From the NCBI GenBank assembly GCA_963805795.1, contig CAWDVG010000001.1:1-64000 (forward strand): a DNA stretch of 64,000 nucleotides. The letters are read 5' to 3'. The notes below the pieces were generated by a model. The model was not told where the DNA came from. It was given only the letters and a program-made list of their open reading frames with translations, and searched no databases. This stretch comes from CAWARU01 sp963805795 (GTDB lineage Bacteria > Pseudomonadota > Gammaproteobacteria > UBA6186 > Azoamicaceae). The translations under genes and the position numbers were made by a program. Below are positions 52,347 to 61,576 of the stretch, piece by piece; position 1 is the stretch's first letter, and each line of letters starts with the position of its first letter.

Positions 52347-53816
52347 ATGATTAAACCAAAAATTGTTGGAACTATTGGACCACGAACAAATAATCCAGAG
52401 ATGCTTAGAAAACTATATAATGCTGGTATGCGAATTGCGCGGCTAAATGGCTCACATGCAGATTTGTCTTGGCATAAACAAACTATTGATTTAATTAGAG
52501 AGACACTTCCAGACGTCCCTATTATTTTTGATATTCCAGGTCGTAAAATTAGAACCATACAGCTTAAATATGAGCCAAGCTTTTGTATGGGGGATAATAT
52601 TATTTTGACGACAGATACTTCACAAGATGGTCAATACAAAGTCCCAGTTAATTACGCAAATCTCCATGAAGAATTGAATGTTGGCAATACTATTTTTGCA
52701 GATGACGGCACTTTGCGATTTACAGTAAACAAAGTTGAAGGACGAGATATACATTGCAGGGCAGAAACGGATGGGGTTTTGAAGAGTCGAAAAGGCATTA
52801 ATGTTCCTTTTGTTAGTCTCAAAACACCATTAATAACTGATAGTGATGTGAAAATACTAAAATTTGTTTGTGAAAATAATATAGATTATATTGGTATTAG
52901 TTTTGTTGAATCTGCGATGCATATTCAGGAAATTAAAAAGCTATTATGCAATAGCTGGCCCAGAATTGTTGCGAAAATTGAAAATCAGAGAGGAATTGAC
53001 AATTTAGAAGAAATTGTAAATCAAGCGGACGTGATCATGATAGATCGCGGTGATCTTTCGGTAGAAACTAGTCTAACAACAATGGCCATTTCTCAGAAAA
53101 AAATAATTCAAATGGCAAGAAAATTTGGAGTGCCTGTTATTTTGGCAACTGAAATGTTACATACCATGATAAATAATTCTTTCCCGACTAAGGCTGAGAT
53201 AACGGATATTACAAATGCGATTCTGGATGGTGCATCGGCAACCATGCTCTCAGGTGAAACTGCCGTAGGTGATTATCCAATAGAAGCTGTTCAATTAATG
53301 AATCATGTTTCATCTGCAGCAGTTGATTATCTACATGAAACGAATGAAAATCTGGATAGAAAAGCTTATACTAGAGCAATCGAAGATGCCGCTGTGTCAA
53401 TTTGTAACTCCATGCCAATTACTAAAATTGTTATTGTAACCAAAACAGGATATGCAGCTAGAATTATTGCTTCACGCCGGTTGAAGCAACCCATTATTGC
53501 TGTAACAAACGATGCCATGACTGCTAGAAGCTTTAATTTGTTTTATGGTACAGAAGGAGTATATGTAGATATTCCATTTTTACAAATGAGTACAGATCAT
53601 ATTTCACATTGCTTGAAAAAATTATGGGAATTGAAAAAAATAAATGATCAAGATCAAATATTGGTTGTTGCTGTCGCTTATCCTAAAACTGGGAATTTGA
53701 TGAATTTGTTGCAAACGCATTCAGTTTATGATTTGCGTTGTTCATTAGGCTGGGATATGTTAGAAGAAAGTTTGCAGCATAAAAACATACAGCTTGAGGT
53801 AAATTTAGTAGGATAG
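52347..53816 (+). CDS. Pyruvate kinase paralogue with altered active-site motifs
   Basis: 489 aa, full length. KIVGTIGPRTNNPEML, MRIARLNGSHADL (Arg32, Asn34, Ser36, His37 as in PykF), the B-domain and AKIENQRGIDNLEEI with catalytic Lys are present, as are GASATMLSGETAVGDYP and the C-terminal domain. Two departures stand out: DIPGRKIRT where G-P/E-x-IRTG is usual (residue 66 Arg), and IMIDRGDLSVE where MVARGDLGVE is usual (Asp for Ala). It probably binds PEP and ADP but may be specialised or weakly active. It lies five bases after sat, within the sulfation block. Confidence 0.8.
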   Translation: MIKPKIVGTIGPRTNNPEMLRKLYNAGMRIARLNGSHADLSWHKQTIDLIRETLPDVPIIFDIPGRKIRTIQLKYEPSFCMGDNIILTTDTSQDGQYKVPVNYANLHEELNVGNTIFADDGTLRFTVNKVEGRDIHCRAETDGVLKSRKGINVPFVSLKTPLITDSDVKILKFVCENNIDYIGISFVESAMHIQEIKKLLCNSWPRIVAKIENQRGIDNLEEIVNQADVIMIDRGDLSVETSLTTMAISQKKIIQMARKFGVPVILATEMLHTMINNSFPTKAEITDITNAILDGASATMLSGETAVGDYPIEAVQLMNHVSSAAVDYLHETNENLDRKAYTRAIEDAAVSICNSMPITKIVIVTKTGYAARIIASRRLKQPIIAVTNDAMTARSFNLFYGTEGVYVDIPFLQMSTDHISHCLKKLWELKKINDQDQILVVAVAYPKTGNLMNLLQTHSVYDLRCSLGWDMLEESLQHKNIQLEVNLVG

Positions 53817-53833
53817 AATTTAAATGGTATTTA

Positions 53834-54526
53834 ATGGAAATAAAGCACTATATGTTAAATATATTGAAATGTAAAAATAAAACAGAACACCAGAAAAAAT
53901 CCTATGCCCAAGAAGGGGAGGATATTCTGTTAGAACGTTACTTGTATGGCCAGAAAAATGGCTTTTACGTCGATGTAGGTGCACATCATCCGCAAAGATT
54001 TTCCAATACCTATTTATTCTACCAACGAGGTTGGCGTGGTATTAACATTGAACCTACACCGGGCAAAATTAAGCTATTTAATCGAGAAAGACCCCGTGAT
54101 ATCAATCTGGCAATGGGTGTCGGTTTGGAAGAAGATACAAAATCCTTTTTTATGTTTAATGATTCAGCATTAAACACATTTAATAGTGATGTAAAAAATA
54201 ATATAGAGAAGATAACCGGATACATTTTAGAACAAGAGCTGCAAGTTAAGGTATTGCCTCTCAAGAAAATTTTAGATCAGTATTTTCCTAAAGGTACCAT
54301 TTTTGATCTATTGACAATAGATGTTGAAGGAAATGATTTAGAGGTATTACAATCGAATGACTGGGATCGTTATCTGCCCAGATATATCTTAGTTGAAGGA
54401 CAACATGGGGATATGCGTAGTGCTTTAGATTCTTCAATTACCAAGTTTTTAGAGCAGCAAGAATATAGTGCAAGAGCTAAAACCTACAATACACTCTTGT
54501 TTTCATTAAAAAGCGAAAAACAATGA
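53834..54526 (+). CDS. FkbM-family methyltransferase
   Basis: 230 aa. SYAQEGEDILLERYLYGQKN, FYVDVGAHHPQRFSNTYLFY (about 38-57, glycine motif), RGINIEPTPGKIKLF, ALNTFNS, LPLKKILDQYFPKG and FDLLTIDVEGNDLEVLQSND (about 156-175) match the FkbM O-methyltransferases. Such enzymes often methylate a glycan hydroxyl or a sugar carboxylate. The ATGA overlap with the next glycosyltransferase indicates coupling. Confidence 0.85.
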   Translation: MEIKHYMLNILKCKNKTEHQKKSYAQEGEDILLERYLYGQKNGFYVDVGAHHPQRFSNTYLFYQRGWRGINIEPTPGKIKLFNRERPRDINLAMGVGLEEDTKSFFMFNDSALNTFNSDVKNNIEKITGYILEQELQVKVLPLKKILDQYFPKGTIFDLLTIDVEGNDLEVLQSNDWDRYLPRYILVEGQHGDMRSALDSSITKFLEQQEYSARAKTYNTLLFSLKSEKQ

Positions 54527-55695
54527 AAATATTGATTATTAATACGGATTATGCAGACTTTTTGAAGAACCTTTATCTTAAAATTCCAGATCTTGATAAG
54601 AAAAGTTATGAAGATCAGATGAGCGTTCGGAATGAGAGTGTATTCGGCAGTTCAGACTTTTATTCTTATAACTTGGAAAAAAATGGTTATCAAGCTATAG
54701 ATGTTCATTATAACAATGTAACAATGCAGACGAGATGGGCGGAAGAAAATCTCAAACCAAATAAAGTTCAATGGAAAATGAAAAAGCTTTTGCATCAATT
54801 GGGCAGCAATAAGATTGGGAAGTGGCTAGGTTATAAAATTTTTAATAAAAATGTTTTTCAAAACTTAGAATTTTTGGGCCACATATTAAAAGCACAAATT
54901 AGTGTCTTCAAACCAGATATTATTCTCAATCAAGCTTTGGTGGAAGTTCCGGTAAATTTATTAAGAAAAATAAAAAATCCTAACAGTCAGCTTATAGGTC
55001 AAATTGCCTCTCCTTTGCCAAGTGATGAAGTATTAAAAAGTTATGATATGTTAATTTCTAGCTTACCGAACCAGGTAGCAAAATTTGCTTCGCTTGGGAT
55101 ATCGGCTGCCTATTTAAAACTAGCGTTCGATGAGCGGTTATTAAGTAGGCTCCCTGAAGTTGAACGCGATATACCTATTGTGTTTGTGGGTAGTGTCACA
55201 TCATCCCATCAGGCTCGTGTACAATTTTTAGAATATTTATGCGAAAGAACCGATATTAAAATATGGGGTTCGTTACATGAGTTACCCCACTCTTCCTCTA
55301 TCTATAAGCGCTATCAGGGGGAGGCTTGGGGTATCGATATGTATAATATTTTCCGACGCTCTAAAGTTGTGTTAAATAATCACATTGATTTGGCAGAAAA
55401 CTATGCTAACAACATGAGGTTATATGAAGCAACCGGTTGTGGAGCCTTATTATTAACGGATCTCAAAAGTAATCTTGAAGAAATATTTAAAATAAATACT
55501 GAAGTTTTGGCCTATTCCACTTTCGAAGAATGTTTAGAGAAAATTGAATTTTGCCTTAGCAATGATGAAGCCCGTAGGAATATTGCCAAGGCAGGTCAAG
55601 ATAGAACCCTCAAAGATCACAGTTACTTTAAGAGAATGAAAGATATGTCTACATTGATGTTGCCTTTATTGAAAAGACCATCTAAAGAAATGTAA
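54523..55695 (+). CDS. CgeB-like glycosyltransferase (GT-B)
   Basis: 390 aa. ILIINTDYADFLKNLYLK and DIILNQALVEVPVNLLRKIK are N-terminal Rossmann parts. The C-terminal half has IVFVGSVTSSHQARVQFLEY, GEAWGIDMYNIFRRSKVVLN, NHIDLAENYANNMRLYEATG and CGALLLTDLKSNLEEIF, a typical CgeB/Glyco_trans_1_2 block with E-x7-E-like donor binding. It probably adds one sugar of the repeat or core. It is coupled to the preceding FkbM methyltransferase by ATGA. Confidence 0.8.
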   Translation: MKILIINTDYADFLKNLYLKIPDLDKKSYEDQMSVRNESVFGSSDFYSYNLEKNGYQAIDVHYNNVTMQTRWAEENLKPNKVQWKMKKLLHQLGSNKIGKWLGYKIFNKNVFQNLEFLGHILKAQISVFKPDIILNQALVEVPVNLLRKIKNPNSQLIGQIASPLPSDEVLKSYDMLISSLPNQVAKFASLGISAAYLKLAFDERLLSRLPEVERDIPIVFVGSVTSSHQARVQFLEYLCERTDIKIWGSLHELPHSSSIYKRYQGEAWGIDMYNIFRRSKVVLNNHIDLAENYANNMRLYEATGCGALLLTDLKSNLEEIFKINTEVLAYSTFEECLEKIEFCLSNDEARRNIAKAGQDRTLKDHSYFKRMKDMSTLMLPLLKRPSKEM

Positions 55696-55729
55696 CTATA
55701 TCTATGATTTTTATTTATTGAATACATGT

Positions 55730-55734
55730 GGAGA
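55730..55734 (+). promoter_or_regulatory. Ribosome binding site
   Basis: GGAGA four bases before the ATG at 55739 supports that start over the earlier in-frame TTG at 55718. Confidence 0.5.
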
Positions 55735-55738
55735 ACAA

Positions 55739-56377
55739 ATGGAAACCTATTACGACGCAGAGTATTTTAATTGGCAAAAAGACATTGGTGCTTTTGGAGG
55801 GATGATTAATAAACTTAAGTTTAATCATTTTATTAAGCCGGAAGATAGAGTAATTGACTTTGGCTGTGGTGGTGGATTTTTATTAGCCAATATACATTGT
55901 AAGGAAAAAATTGGTATTGAATTAAATGATTCCGCGAGAGAACATGCTGCTAGAATTGGTACTAAGGCAGTATCTAGTGCAAATGCAGTTGAAGATAATT
56001 GGGCAGATGTTATTATTTCAAATAACGCCTTAGAACATACGCATGAACCTTTAAAGGAATTGAAAGCACTCTATCCAAAATTAAAAAGAGGTGGAAAAAT
56101 TATTTTTGTCGTGCCTTGTGAGCATATCAATTATCAATATTATCCTGAAGATGTTAATCAGCACATGTATTCGTGGAGTCCGATGTGTGCCGGTAATTTA
56201 TTTACCTTAGCAGGCTTTAGAGTATTGGAATCAAAACCCTATATTCATAAATGGCCGCCTCATTATATGGTCTACAGAAAGATATTTGGAGAAAAAATAT
56301 TTCATTTTATTTGTCGGATATGGGCTCGTTTCGAGAGAACTTGGTTTCAAGTGAGAGTCATTGCCGTAAAAGATTAG
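55739..56377 (+). CDS. SAM-dependent methyltransferase (class I)
   Basis: 212 aa from the ATG at 55739. YYDAEYFNWQKDIGAFGG precedes motif I RVIDFGCGGGFLLANIHCK (about 38-56), IGIELNDSAREHAARIG, and ADVIISNNALEHTHEPLKEL (about 90-109), all typical of Methyltransf_11/23. KIIFVVPCEHINYQYYPEDV, NQHMYSWSPMCAGNLFTLAGF complete the fold. Several methyltransferases in one operon imply several methyl positions or a capping step; the acceptor is unknown. Confidence 0.82.
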   Translation: METYYDAEYFNWQKDIGAFGGMINKLKFNHFIKPEDRVIDFGCGGGFLLANIHCKEKIGIELNDSAREHAARIGTKAVSSANAVEDNWADVIISNNALEHTHEPLKELKALYPKLKRGGKIIFVVPCEHINYQYYPEDVNQHMYSWSPMCAGNLFTLAGFRVLESKPYIHKWPPHYMVYRKIFGEKIFHFICRIWARFERTWFQVRVIAVKD

Positions 56378-56413
56378 TTTTGATTGGCTTTTGAAAATAA
56401 GAGACTTTGACAA

Positions 56414-57355
56414 ATGAAATATCATTTCTACACCTATTTTGACAGCAATTTTCTTGCTCGCGGTCTTGCGATGTATCGTTCGTTGTACTCTTATTCGAAA
56501 GATATTCAACTTTATGTTTTATGTTTAGATCAAAAATGCTTTGAGGTAGTGACTCGTTTAGCATGGCCAGGGATTATTCCCATTTCCATAAAGCAGCTAG
56601 AGATGGCTGATCCCGAACTGGCCGCTGTGAAAGGAGTGCGGTCGAAGATTGAGTATTATTTTACTTGTACTGCCAGTTTTGCCTGTTATATTTTTAATCA
56701 TTTTCCGATTCAATTTTTAACATATCTAGATGGGGATACCTATTTTTTTGGATCTCCAGTTAATTTTCTAAAAGAGATAAAAGATTATTCCATAGCTATT
56801 ACGCCGCATCGTTTCCCATTATCTAAAAAGGATAATGAGAAGCACGGTATTTACAATGTCGGCTGGGTTTCATTTAAACGGGATGAAGAAGGGCTGGCTT
56901 GTTTAGCGCAATGGCGCGAAGACTGTATAGATTGGTGTTATAATCGTTTAGAAGGTAATAAGTTTGGGGATCAAAAATATCTTGATAAATGGCCGGATGT
57001 CTATAAGAATGTGAAGATTATTGATCATCCTGGCATTAATGCCGCTCCCTGGAATTTAGAAAACTATTCGGTGTATTTGAAATCTGGGCAATTGTTTGTA
57101 GATGAATTTCCTTTGATTTTCTATCATTTTCATAATTTATATCGTTTGAATGTGAATATTTTTAAATTAGGATTGGCTGAATATGCTGTGAAGATAAATC
57201 CTGTTATAAGGCAAGAGCTTTATGGAAAATATATTCAAGCAGTTAAAAAATTGAACCAGCAGTTAGAATTGACTGGTACGCCAAGGCATGGTGTTTTAAG
57301 CAAGTCTTTTTCTTTACGAAGATTTATGCCTTTGCAAGATTTATTATGGATATAA
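56414..57355 (+). CDS. GT-A-type glycosyltransferase (nucleotide-diphosphosugar transferase)
   Basis: 313 aa. HFYTYFDSNFLARGLAMYRS, LYVLCLDQKCFEVVTRLAWP and FLTYLDGDTYFFGSP (about 101-115) are typical of single-domain GT-A enzymes; D-G-D is the metal motif. PHRFPLSKKDNEKHGIYNVG and GDQKYLDKWPDVYKNVKIID continue the fold. It resembles the putative UDP-sugar transferases found in polysaccharide loci. A short 58-base gap with a repeat-like sequence follows before rmlA. Confidence 0.75.
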   Translation: MKYHFYTYFDSNFLARGLAMYRSLYSYSKDIQLYVLCLDQKCFEVVTRLAWPGIIPISIKQLEMADPELAAVKGVRSKIEYYFTCTASFACYIFNHFPIQFLTYLDGDTYFFGSPVNFLKEIKDYSIAITPHRFPLSKKDNEKHGIYNVGWVSFKRDEEGLACLAQWREDCIDWCYNRLEGNKFGDQKYLDKWPDVYKNVKIIDHPGINAAPWNLENYSVYLKSGQLFVDEFPLIFYHFHNLYRLNVNIFKLGLAEYAVKINPVIRQELYGKYIQAVKKLNQQLELTGTPRHGVLSKSFSLRRFMPLQDLLWI

Positions 57356-57376
57356 GATGGGTGTCCTTTTTTCGGG

Positions 57377-57415
57377 TATTGTTCTTTGTTTGGATCTGAT
57401 CCCAGGAGCAGGAGT
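57377..57415 (-). repeat. Possible diverged copy of the 36-bp repeat region
   Basis: ATTGTTCTTTGTTTGGATCT, followed by GATCCCAGGAGCAGGAG, partly matches the sequence at about 21893-21932 (ATTGTC-TTGTCCGG-TTTGA-CCCCAGGAGTGGGGG). The match is interrupted by mismatches, so it is a weak call. Confidence 0.3.
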
Positions 57416-57420
57416 AGAGA

Positions 57421-58317
57421 ATGAAAGGTATTATTTTAGCAGGTGGTAGGGGAACCAGGCTTTTTCCGGCTACTTTAACTGTTAGCAAGCAAATCTTGCC
57501 TATTTATGACAAGCCTTTAATTTATTATCCGCTCAGCACTTTAATGTTGGGGGGCGTCAAGGATATTTTGATTATTACTGCCCCAGAAACCCAAGGTATG
57601 TTTAAGGCACTTTTAAAAGATGGGTCACAATGGGGAATTCATATTCAATATCTTGTTCAGGATTCACCACGTGGCTTAGCGGATGCTTTTCTATTGGGCG
57701 AAGAATATATTGATAATCAGTCTTCAGTGCTTATATTAGGGGATAATATTTTTTATGGGGATTCCCTAGGTAAACGAATTGAGCAGGCGGCCAAGTTAGA
57801 GAAGGGTGCTTATACTTTTGCCAGTTATGTTATGGATCCACATCGTTATGGCATTTGTGAATTTGATGAGCATGATAGGCCTTTGCGACTTACAGAGAAG
57901 CCAATAAAACCAGCATCTAATTGGGCGGTGACAGGGTTATATTTTTATGACAATGAAGTTGTTGAATATGCAAAGCGCTTAAAACCTTCTGCACGTGGTG
58001 AGTTAGAGATTACGGATCTGAACAAAATCTATTTGGAGCAAGGTTTATTACAGGTAGAAAAACTGGGGCGAGGTTTAGCTTGGTTTGATACCGGGACGCC
58101 TGATTCTTTACTAAGTGCAGGAGAGTTTGTGCGAACCATTGAAACCAGGCAGCGTTTTAAAATTGCCTGTTTAGAAGAAATTGCTTTGAGAAAAAACTAT
58201 ATTTCGCGAAGTGAATATGAGCATTTTATTGATTTTTATCAGGGGTCAGATTATGGGCATTATCTTGAAATGATTTTGCCGGAAATTTCTCCGAAACGGC
58301 TTTCCGAGACGGTTTAG
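57421..58317 (+). CDS. rmlA: Glucose-1-phosphate thymidylyltransferase
   Basis: 298 aa, canonical length. MKGIILAGGRGTRLFPATLT (1-20), KQILPIYDKPLIYYPLSTLM, QDSPRGLADAFLLGEEYI, DNIFYGDSLGKRI, EKPIKPASNWAVTGLYFYDN and WFDTGTPDSLLSAGEFV are all diagnostic. It makes dTDP-glucose from glucose 1-phosphate and dTTP. It starts the dTDP branch with rmlB and an FdtB-like aminotransferase. Confidence 0.95.
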   Translation: MKGIILAGGRGTRLFPATLTVSKQILPIYDKPLIYYPLSTLMLGGVKDILIITAPETQGMFKALLKDGSQWGIHIQYLVQDSPRGLADAFLLGEEYIDNQSSVLILGDNIFYGDSLGKRIEQAAKLEKGAYTFASYVMDPHRYGICEFDEHDRPLRLTEKPIKPASNWAVTGLYFYDNEVVEYAKRLKPSARGELEITDLNKIYLEQGLLQVEKLGRGLAWFDTGTPDSLLSAGEFVRTIETRQRFKIACLEEIALRKNYISRSEYEHFIDFYQGSDYGHYLEMILPEISPKRLSETV

Positions 58318-58372
58318 ACAAAGATAAATTACAAGGCTTAAGGCATTATATGCTGGGTAATAGTGAACAAAT

Positions 58373-59461
58373 ATGACAATATTAATAACCGGCGGCGCAG
58401 GTTTTATTGGCCTTAATTTTGTAAAATACTGGCGCAAACAATATCCTGCAACCAAAATTTTGGTGTTGGATTCACTTACATATGCTGCTGACAGTCTCGC
58501 ATTATCAAAATTCTCTGATAGCCATCTGCGGTTGATTCAAGGGGATATCAATGATGCGCCCTTAATAAATAGCATTCTTTCTGAACAATCGATAACTAAA
58601 ATTGTTCATTTTGCTGCTGAATCGCATGTCGATCGATCCATTGATGAACCCGATGTTTTTCTGACAACCAATATTTTGGGGACGCATTCTTTACTCAAAG
58701 CCGTATTAAATCATTCTGAAACCGTTAGTAAAGATAGGAATCATAAAATTCATTTTCATCATGTTTCTACAGATGAAGTATATGGTTCATTAGATTTTGA
58801 ATCGCCTGGTTTTACTGAATTATCCCGTTATGCGCCGAATTCTCCTTATTCGGCCAGCAAGGCGGCCAGTGATCATTTGGTACGTGCCTATCATGTGACT
58901 TATGGGCTTCCCATTACCATTAGTAATTGTTCGAACAATTATGGGCCGCATCAACATCAAGAAAAACTAATACCTTTAATGATCAAACATATTTTGTTGG
59001 GTAAACCGTTGCCTGTATATGGCAAGGGGATTAATATCCGCGATTGGTTATATGTGGAGGATCATTGCCGCGCTCTTGATTTGATATTACATCAGGGTAG
59101 ATTGGGTGAAACTTATAATGTTGGCGGTGGCACAGAAATAGCGAATCTTGCATTAGTTAAAAAGCTATGCAGCATGATCGACCAAAAATTTCAAACAACT
59201 CCTGGATTAGCAAAGCTTTTCCCAAAAGCGCCAGCGGCAAACAAACAGAGTTGTGAGTCCTTAATTTGTTTTGTATCTGATCGTAAAGGGCATGATTTAC
59301 GTTATGCCATTGATAGCCATAAGATTACCAGCGAATTGGGCTTTCAGCCAAAGTTTGCTTTTGATGAGGGGTTAGAGCAGACCATTGATTGGTATATCCA
59401 GCATTATGCACAATCTTTCAACCTAGTAGCCGCAATGAGTGAAAATGAACTTAGCCAATAA
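58373..59461 (+). CDS. rmlB: dTDP-glucose 4,6-dehydratase
   Basis: 362 aa. TILITGGAGFIGLNFVKYW, HFAAESHVDRSIDEPDVFLT, VSTDEVYGSL (catalytic Asp-Glu), YSASKAASDHLVRAY (YxxxK), NNYGPHQHQEKLIPLMI and GKGINIRDWLYVEDHCRALD are intact. It produces dTDP-4-keto-6-deoxyglucose. No rmlC or rmlD is seen, so the product probably goes to an amino sugar, not rhamnose. Confidence 0.95.
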   Translation: MTILITGGAGFIGLNFVKYWRKQYPATKILVLDSLTYAADSLALSKFSDSHLRLIQGDINDAPLINSILSEQSITKIVHFAAESHVDRSIDEPDVFLTTNILGTHSLLKAVLNHSETVSKDRNHKIHFHHVSTDEVYGSLDFESPGFTELSRYAPNSPYSASKAASDHLVRAYHVTYGLPITISNCSNNYGPHQHQEKLIPLMIKHILLGKPLPVYGKGINIRDWLYVEDHCRALDLILHQGRLGETYNVGGGTEIANLALVKKLCSMIDQKFQTTPGLAKLFPKAPAANKQSCESLICFVSDRKGHDLRYAIDSHKITSELGFQPKFAFDEGLEQTIDWYIQHYAQSFNLVAAMSENELSQ

Positions 59462-60446
59462 ATTTTCAATATTTTCAGATAAAGAAATATTAGTGACTGG
59501 AGGAGCTGGTTTTATAGGCTCCAACCTTGTGCAGCGTTTAGTGGAGCTTGGTGCCAAGGTGACGGTCTTAGATAATCTAAATTCTAAATATGGTGGAAAT
59601 CTTCAGAATCTTGCAGCCGTCAAAGATAAGATAACCATTCATATCGATGATATCTTAAATCAATCTTTATTGGCAGACTTATTATCAGAAAAGCATGCTG
59701 TGTTTCATTTGGCCGCACAAACGAGTCATATGGATTCTATGATGGAGCCATTAAATGATTTGGATCTTAACGCTAAAGCAACTTTGCAATTATTAGAATT
59801 GTGTCGGCAGGTAAACCCAGATGTACGTTTGGTTATTAGCAGTACTCGGCAGATATATGGTAAGGCGCATTATCTTCCCGTTGACGAAGACCATCCCATA
59901 AATCCTATTGATATCAATGGTATTCATAAATTAGCTGTTGAGCAGTATGCCGAACTTTATTATCGGCACCATAACATAAAAAGTTCTCTGTTACGCCTAA
60001 CCAATGTATATGGGCCGGGTTTACGAATAAAAGATGCAAGACAGATGTTTCTTGGGGTTTGGATTCGTTTAATCCTGGAAAATAAGCCATTTGAAGTATG
60101 GGGTGGCGATCAGCTGCGGGATTTGGCCTATGTCGGTGATGTTTGTGATGCCCTATTATTGTCTGCCTCTGAAGATAAAGCGATCGGACAAATCTTTAAT
60201 GTAGGTTCCGGTTCTGCTGAAATTTCCTTAGGAAAGCTTGCAGGAATGTTGGTTAAAGTGGCGGGGCAGGGAAGTTATCTTGTAAAAGAATATCCTCCTG
60301 AGCGTAGGGGAATTGAAATTGGGAATATCTATTTAAATGATGAAAAGTTGAGAATGGTGACTGGATGGGCGCCACAGGTGGGGTTAGAAGAAGGTTTGGG
60401 TAAAACAATGGATTATTACCGAATGCATTATAGGGACTATATTTAG
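59445..60446 (+). CDS. NAD-dependent epimerase/dehydratase with an Asn in the Tyr position
   Basis: 333 aa from the ATG at 59445 (GTG six bases earlier possible). SDR start KEILVTGGAGFIGSNLVQRL, VTVLDNLNSKYGG, VFHLAAQTSHMDSMMEPLND and ISSTRQIYGKAHYLPVDE are intact. The segment PIDINGIHKLAVEQY places Asn where the usual catalytic Tyr of Y-x-x-x-K lies. I recall a subfamily with D(V/I)NGI(N/H)K that shows this, but function is unassigned. GGDQLRDLAYVGDVCDALLL and FNVGSGSAEISL end the fold. It may epimerise or reduce a dTDP sugar. Confidence 0.75.
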   Translation: MNLANKFSIFSDKEILVTGGAGFIGSNLVQRLVELGAKVTVLDNLNSKYGGNLQNLAAVKDKITIHIDDILNQSLLADLLSEKHAVFHLAAQTSHMDSMMEPLNDLDLNAKATLQLLELCRQVNPDVRLVISSTRQIYGKAHYLPVDEDHPINPIDINGIHKLAVEQYAELYYRHHNIKSSLLRLTNVYGPGLRIKDARQMFLGVWIRLILENKPFEVWGGDQLRDLAYVGDVCDALLLSASEDKAIGQIFNVGSGSAEISLGKLAGMLVKVAGQGSYLVKEYPPERRGIEIGNIYLNDEKLRMVTGWAPQVGLEEGLGKTMDYYRMHYRDYI

Positions 60447-60457
60447 GAAATGAAAAC

Positions 60458-61576
60458 ATGCAAATGACAGATCTAAAAGCAGTATATGAAAATAATAAGC
60501 AAGAAATTGATGCTGCGATACAACAAGTGTTAACCAGTGGCTGGTATGTATTAGGGGAGCAAGTGCAAAATTTTGAAGCAGAATTTGCACAATGGTTAAA
60601 TGTTTCCAATGTGGCTAGTGTTGCGAATGGAACCGATGCAATTGAATTAGCATTGAGATGCTTGGATATTGGAGCAGGGGATTATGTGGCAACTGTAGCC
60701 CACACTGCAGTGGCTACCGTCAGCGCCATTGAGCGAACCGGTGCAAAACCAGTATTTATTGATATTGATCCTGAAACCATGACTTTATCTCCAGCCGCAC
60801 TTGAACAAGCTATAAAGCTTGGCAACCATCCTATTAAAGTGGTTATTCCGGTACATATTTATGGCCATATGGCGGATATGCCTGCGATTATGAGTTTAGC
60901 AAAGCAATACTCTTTTCGTGTAATTGAAGATTGTGCTCAGGCGCATGGTGCGACTTGGGGAGGAAAAAAGGCCGGCAGCTTTGGCGACTTAGCGGCTTTT
61001 AGTTTTTATCCGACTAAAAATCTTGGAGCATTTGGTGATGGCGGAGCCATTGCTAGCAATCAAAAAGAATATGCAGATAAAGTAAAAATCATTCGTCAGT
61101 ATGGATGGATCGATAGAAATTCTAGCAATATTGCAGGAGTGAATTCTCGTTTAGATGAGTTGCAGGCGGGTATTTTAAGAGTGTTGCTTAAAAAGCTAGA
61201 TGCATCTATAGAACGTAGGCAAGAAATTGCAGCCAGGTATGATAAAATCTCGCATCCTGAAATACAACTGCCGGTAGTAAAATCCGTTGCTAGCCATGCT
61301 TATCATCTATATGTGATTCGGACACAATACCGCGATTCCTTGATGCAATGGTTAAAAAGCTTTGATATTCATGCGGCCATTCATTATCCAACGCCTATTC
61401 ATTTACAGCTCGCTTATCGGGAAAGTAGCATAATTCCCGCAACTATGAGGGTGACAGAAAGCTATGCCGAGCAAATATTAAGTTTGCCTTTGCATCCTCA
61501 TTTGCAGGATGTCCAAATTGACAAGCTGTTGACCGCTATAAATAAGTGGTCTCCGAAAAGAAATTATGACAAATGA
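60458..61576 (+). CDS. dTDP-keto-sugar aminotransferase, FdtB-like
   Basis: 372 aa. DEG: TSGWYVLGEQVQNFEAEFAQ, VASVANGTDAIELALRCLDI (phosphate loop), GDYVATVAHTAVATVSAIER, VIEDCAQAHGATWGGKKAGS and FSFYPTKNLGAFGDGGAIAS (Schiff-base Lys) are classic. FdtB-type enzymes aminate C3 of a dTDP-3-keto-6-deoxyhexose. The partner isomerase FdtA is not in the window; it could lie beyond it or be replaced by the epimerase just upstream. Confidence 0.88.
   Translation: MQMTDLKAVYENNKQEIDAAIQQVLTSGWYVLGEQVQNFEAEFAQWLNVSNVASVANGTDAIELALRCLDIGAGDYVATVAHTAVATVSAIERTGAKPVFIDIDPETMTLSPAALEQAIKLGNHPIKVVIPVHIYGHMADMPAIMSLAKQYSFRVIEDCAQAHGATWGGKKAGSFGDLAAFSFYPTKNLGAFGDGGAIASNQKEYADKVKIIRQYGWIDRNSSNIAGVNSRLDELQAGILRVLLKKLDASIERRQEIAARYDKISHPEIQLPVVKSVASHAYHLYVIRTQYRDSLMQWLKSFDIHAAIHYPTPIHLQLAYRESSIIPATMRVTESYAEQILSLPLHPHLQDVQIDKLLTAINKWSPKRNYDK

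Noticed and set aside
57421..59461. dTDP-rhamnose pathway
   Set aside because: rmlA and rmlB are present but rmlC and rmlD are not. The following aminotransferase points to an amino sugar.
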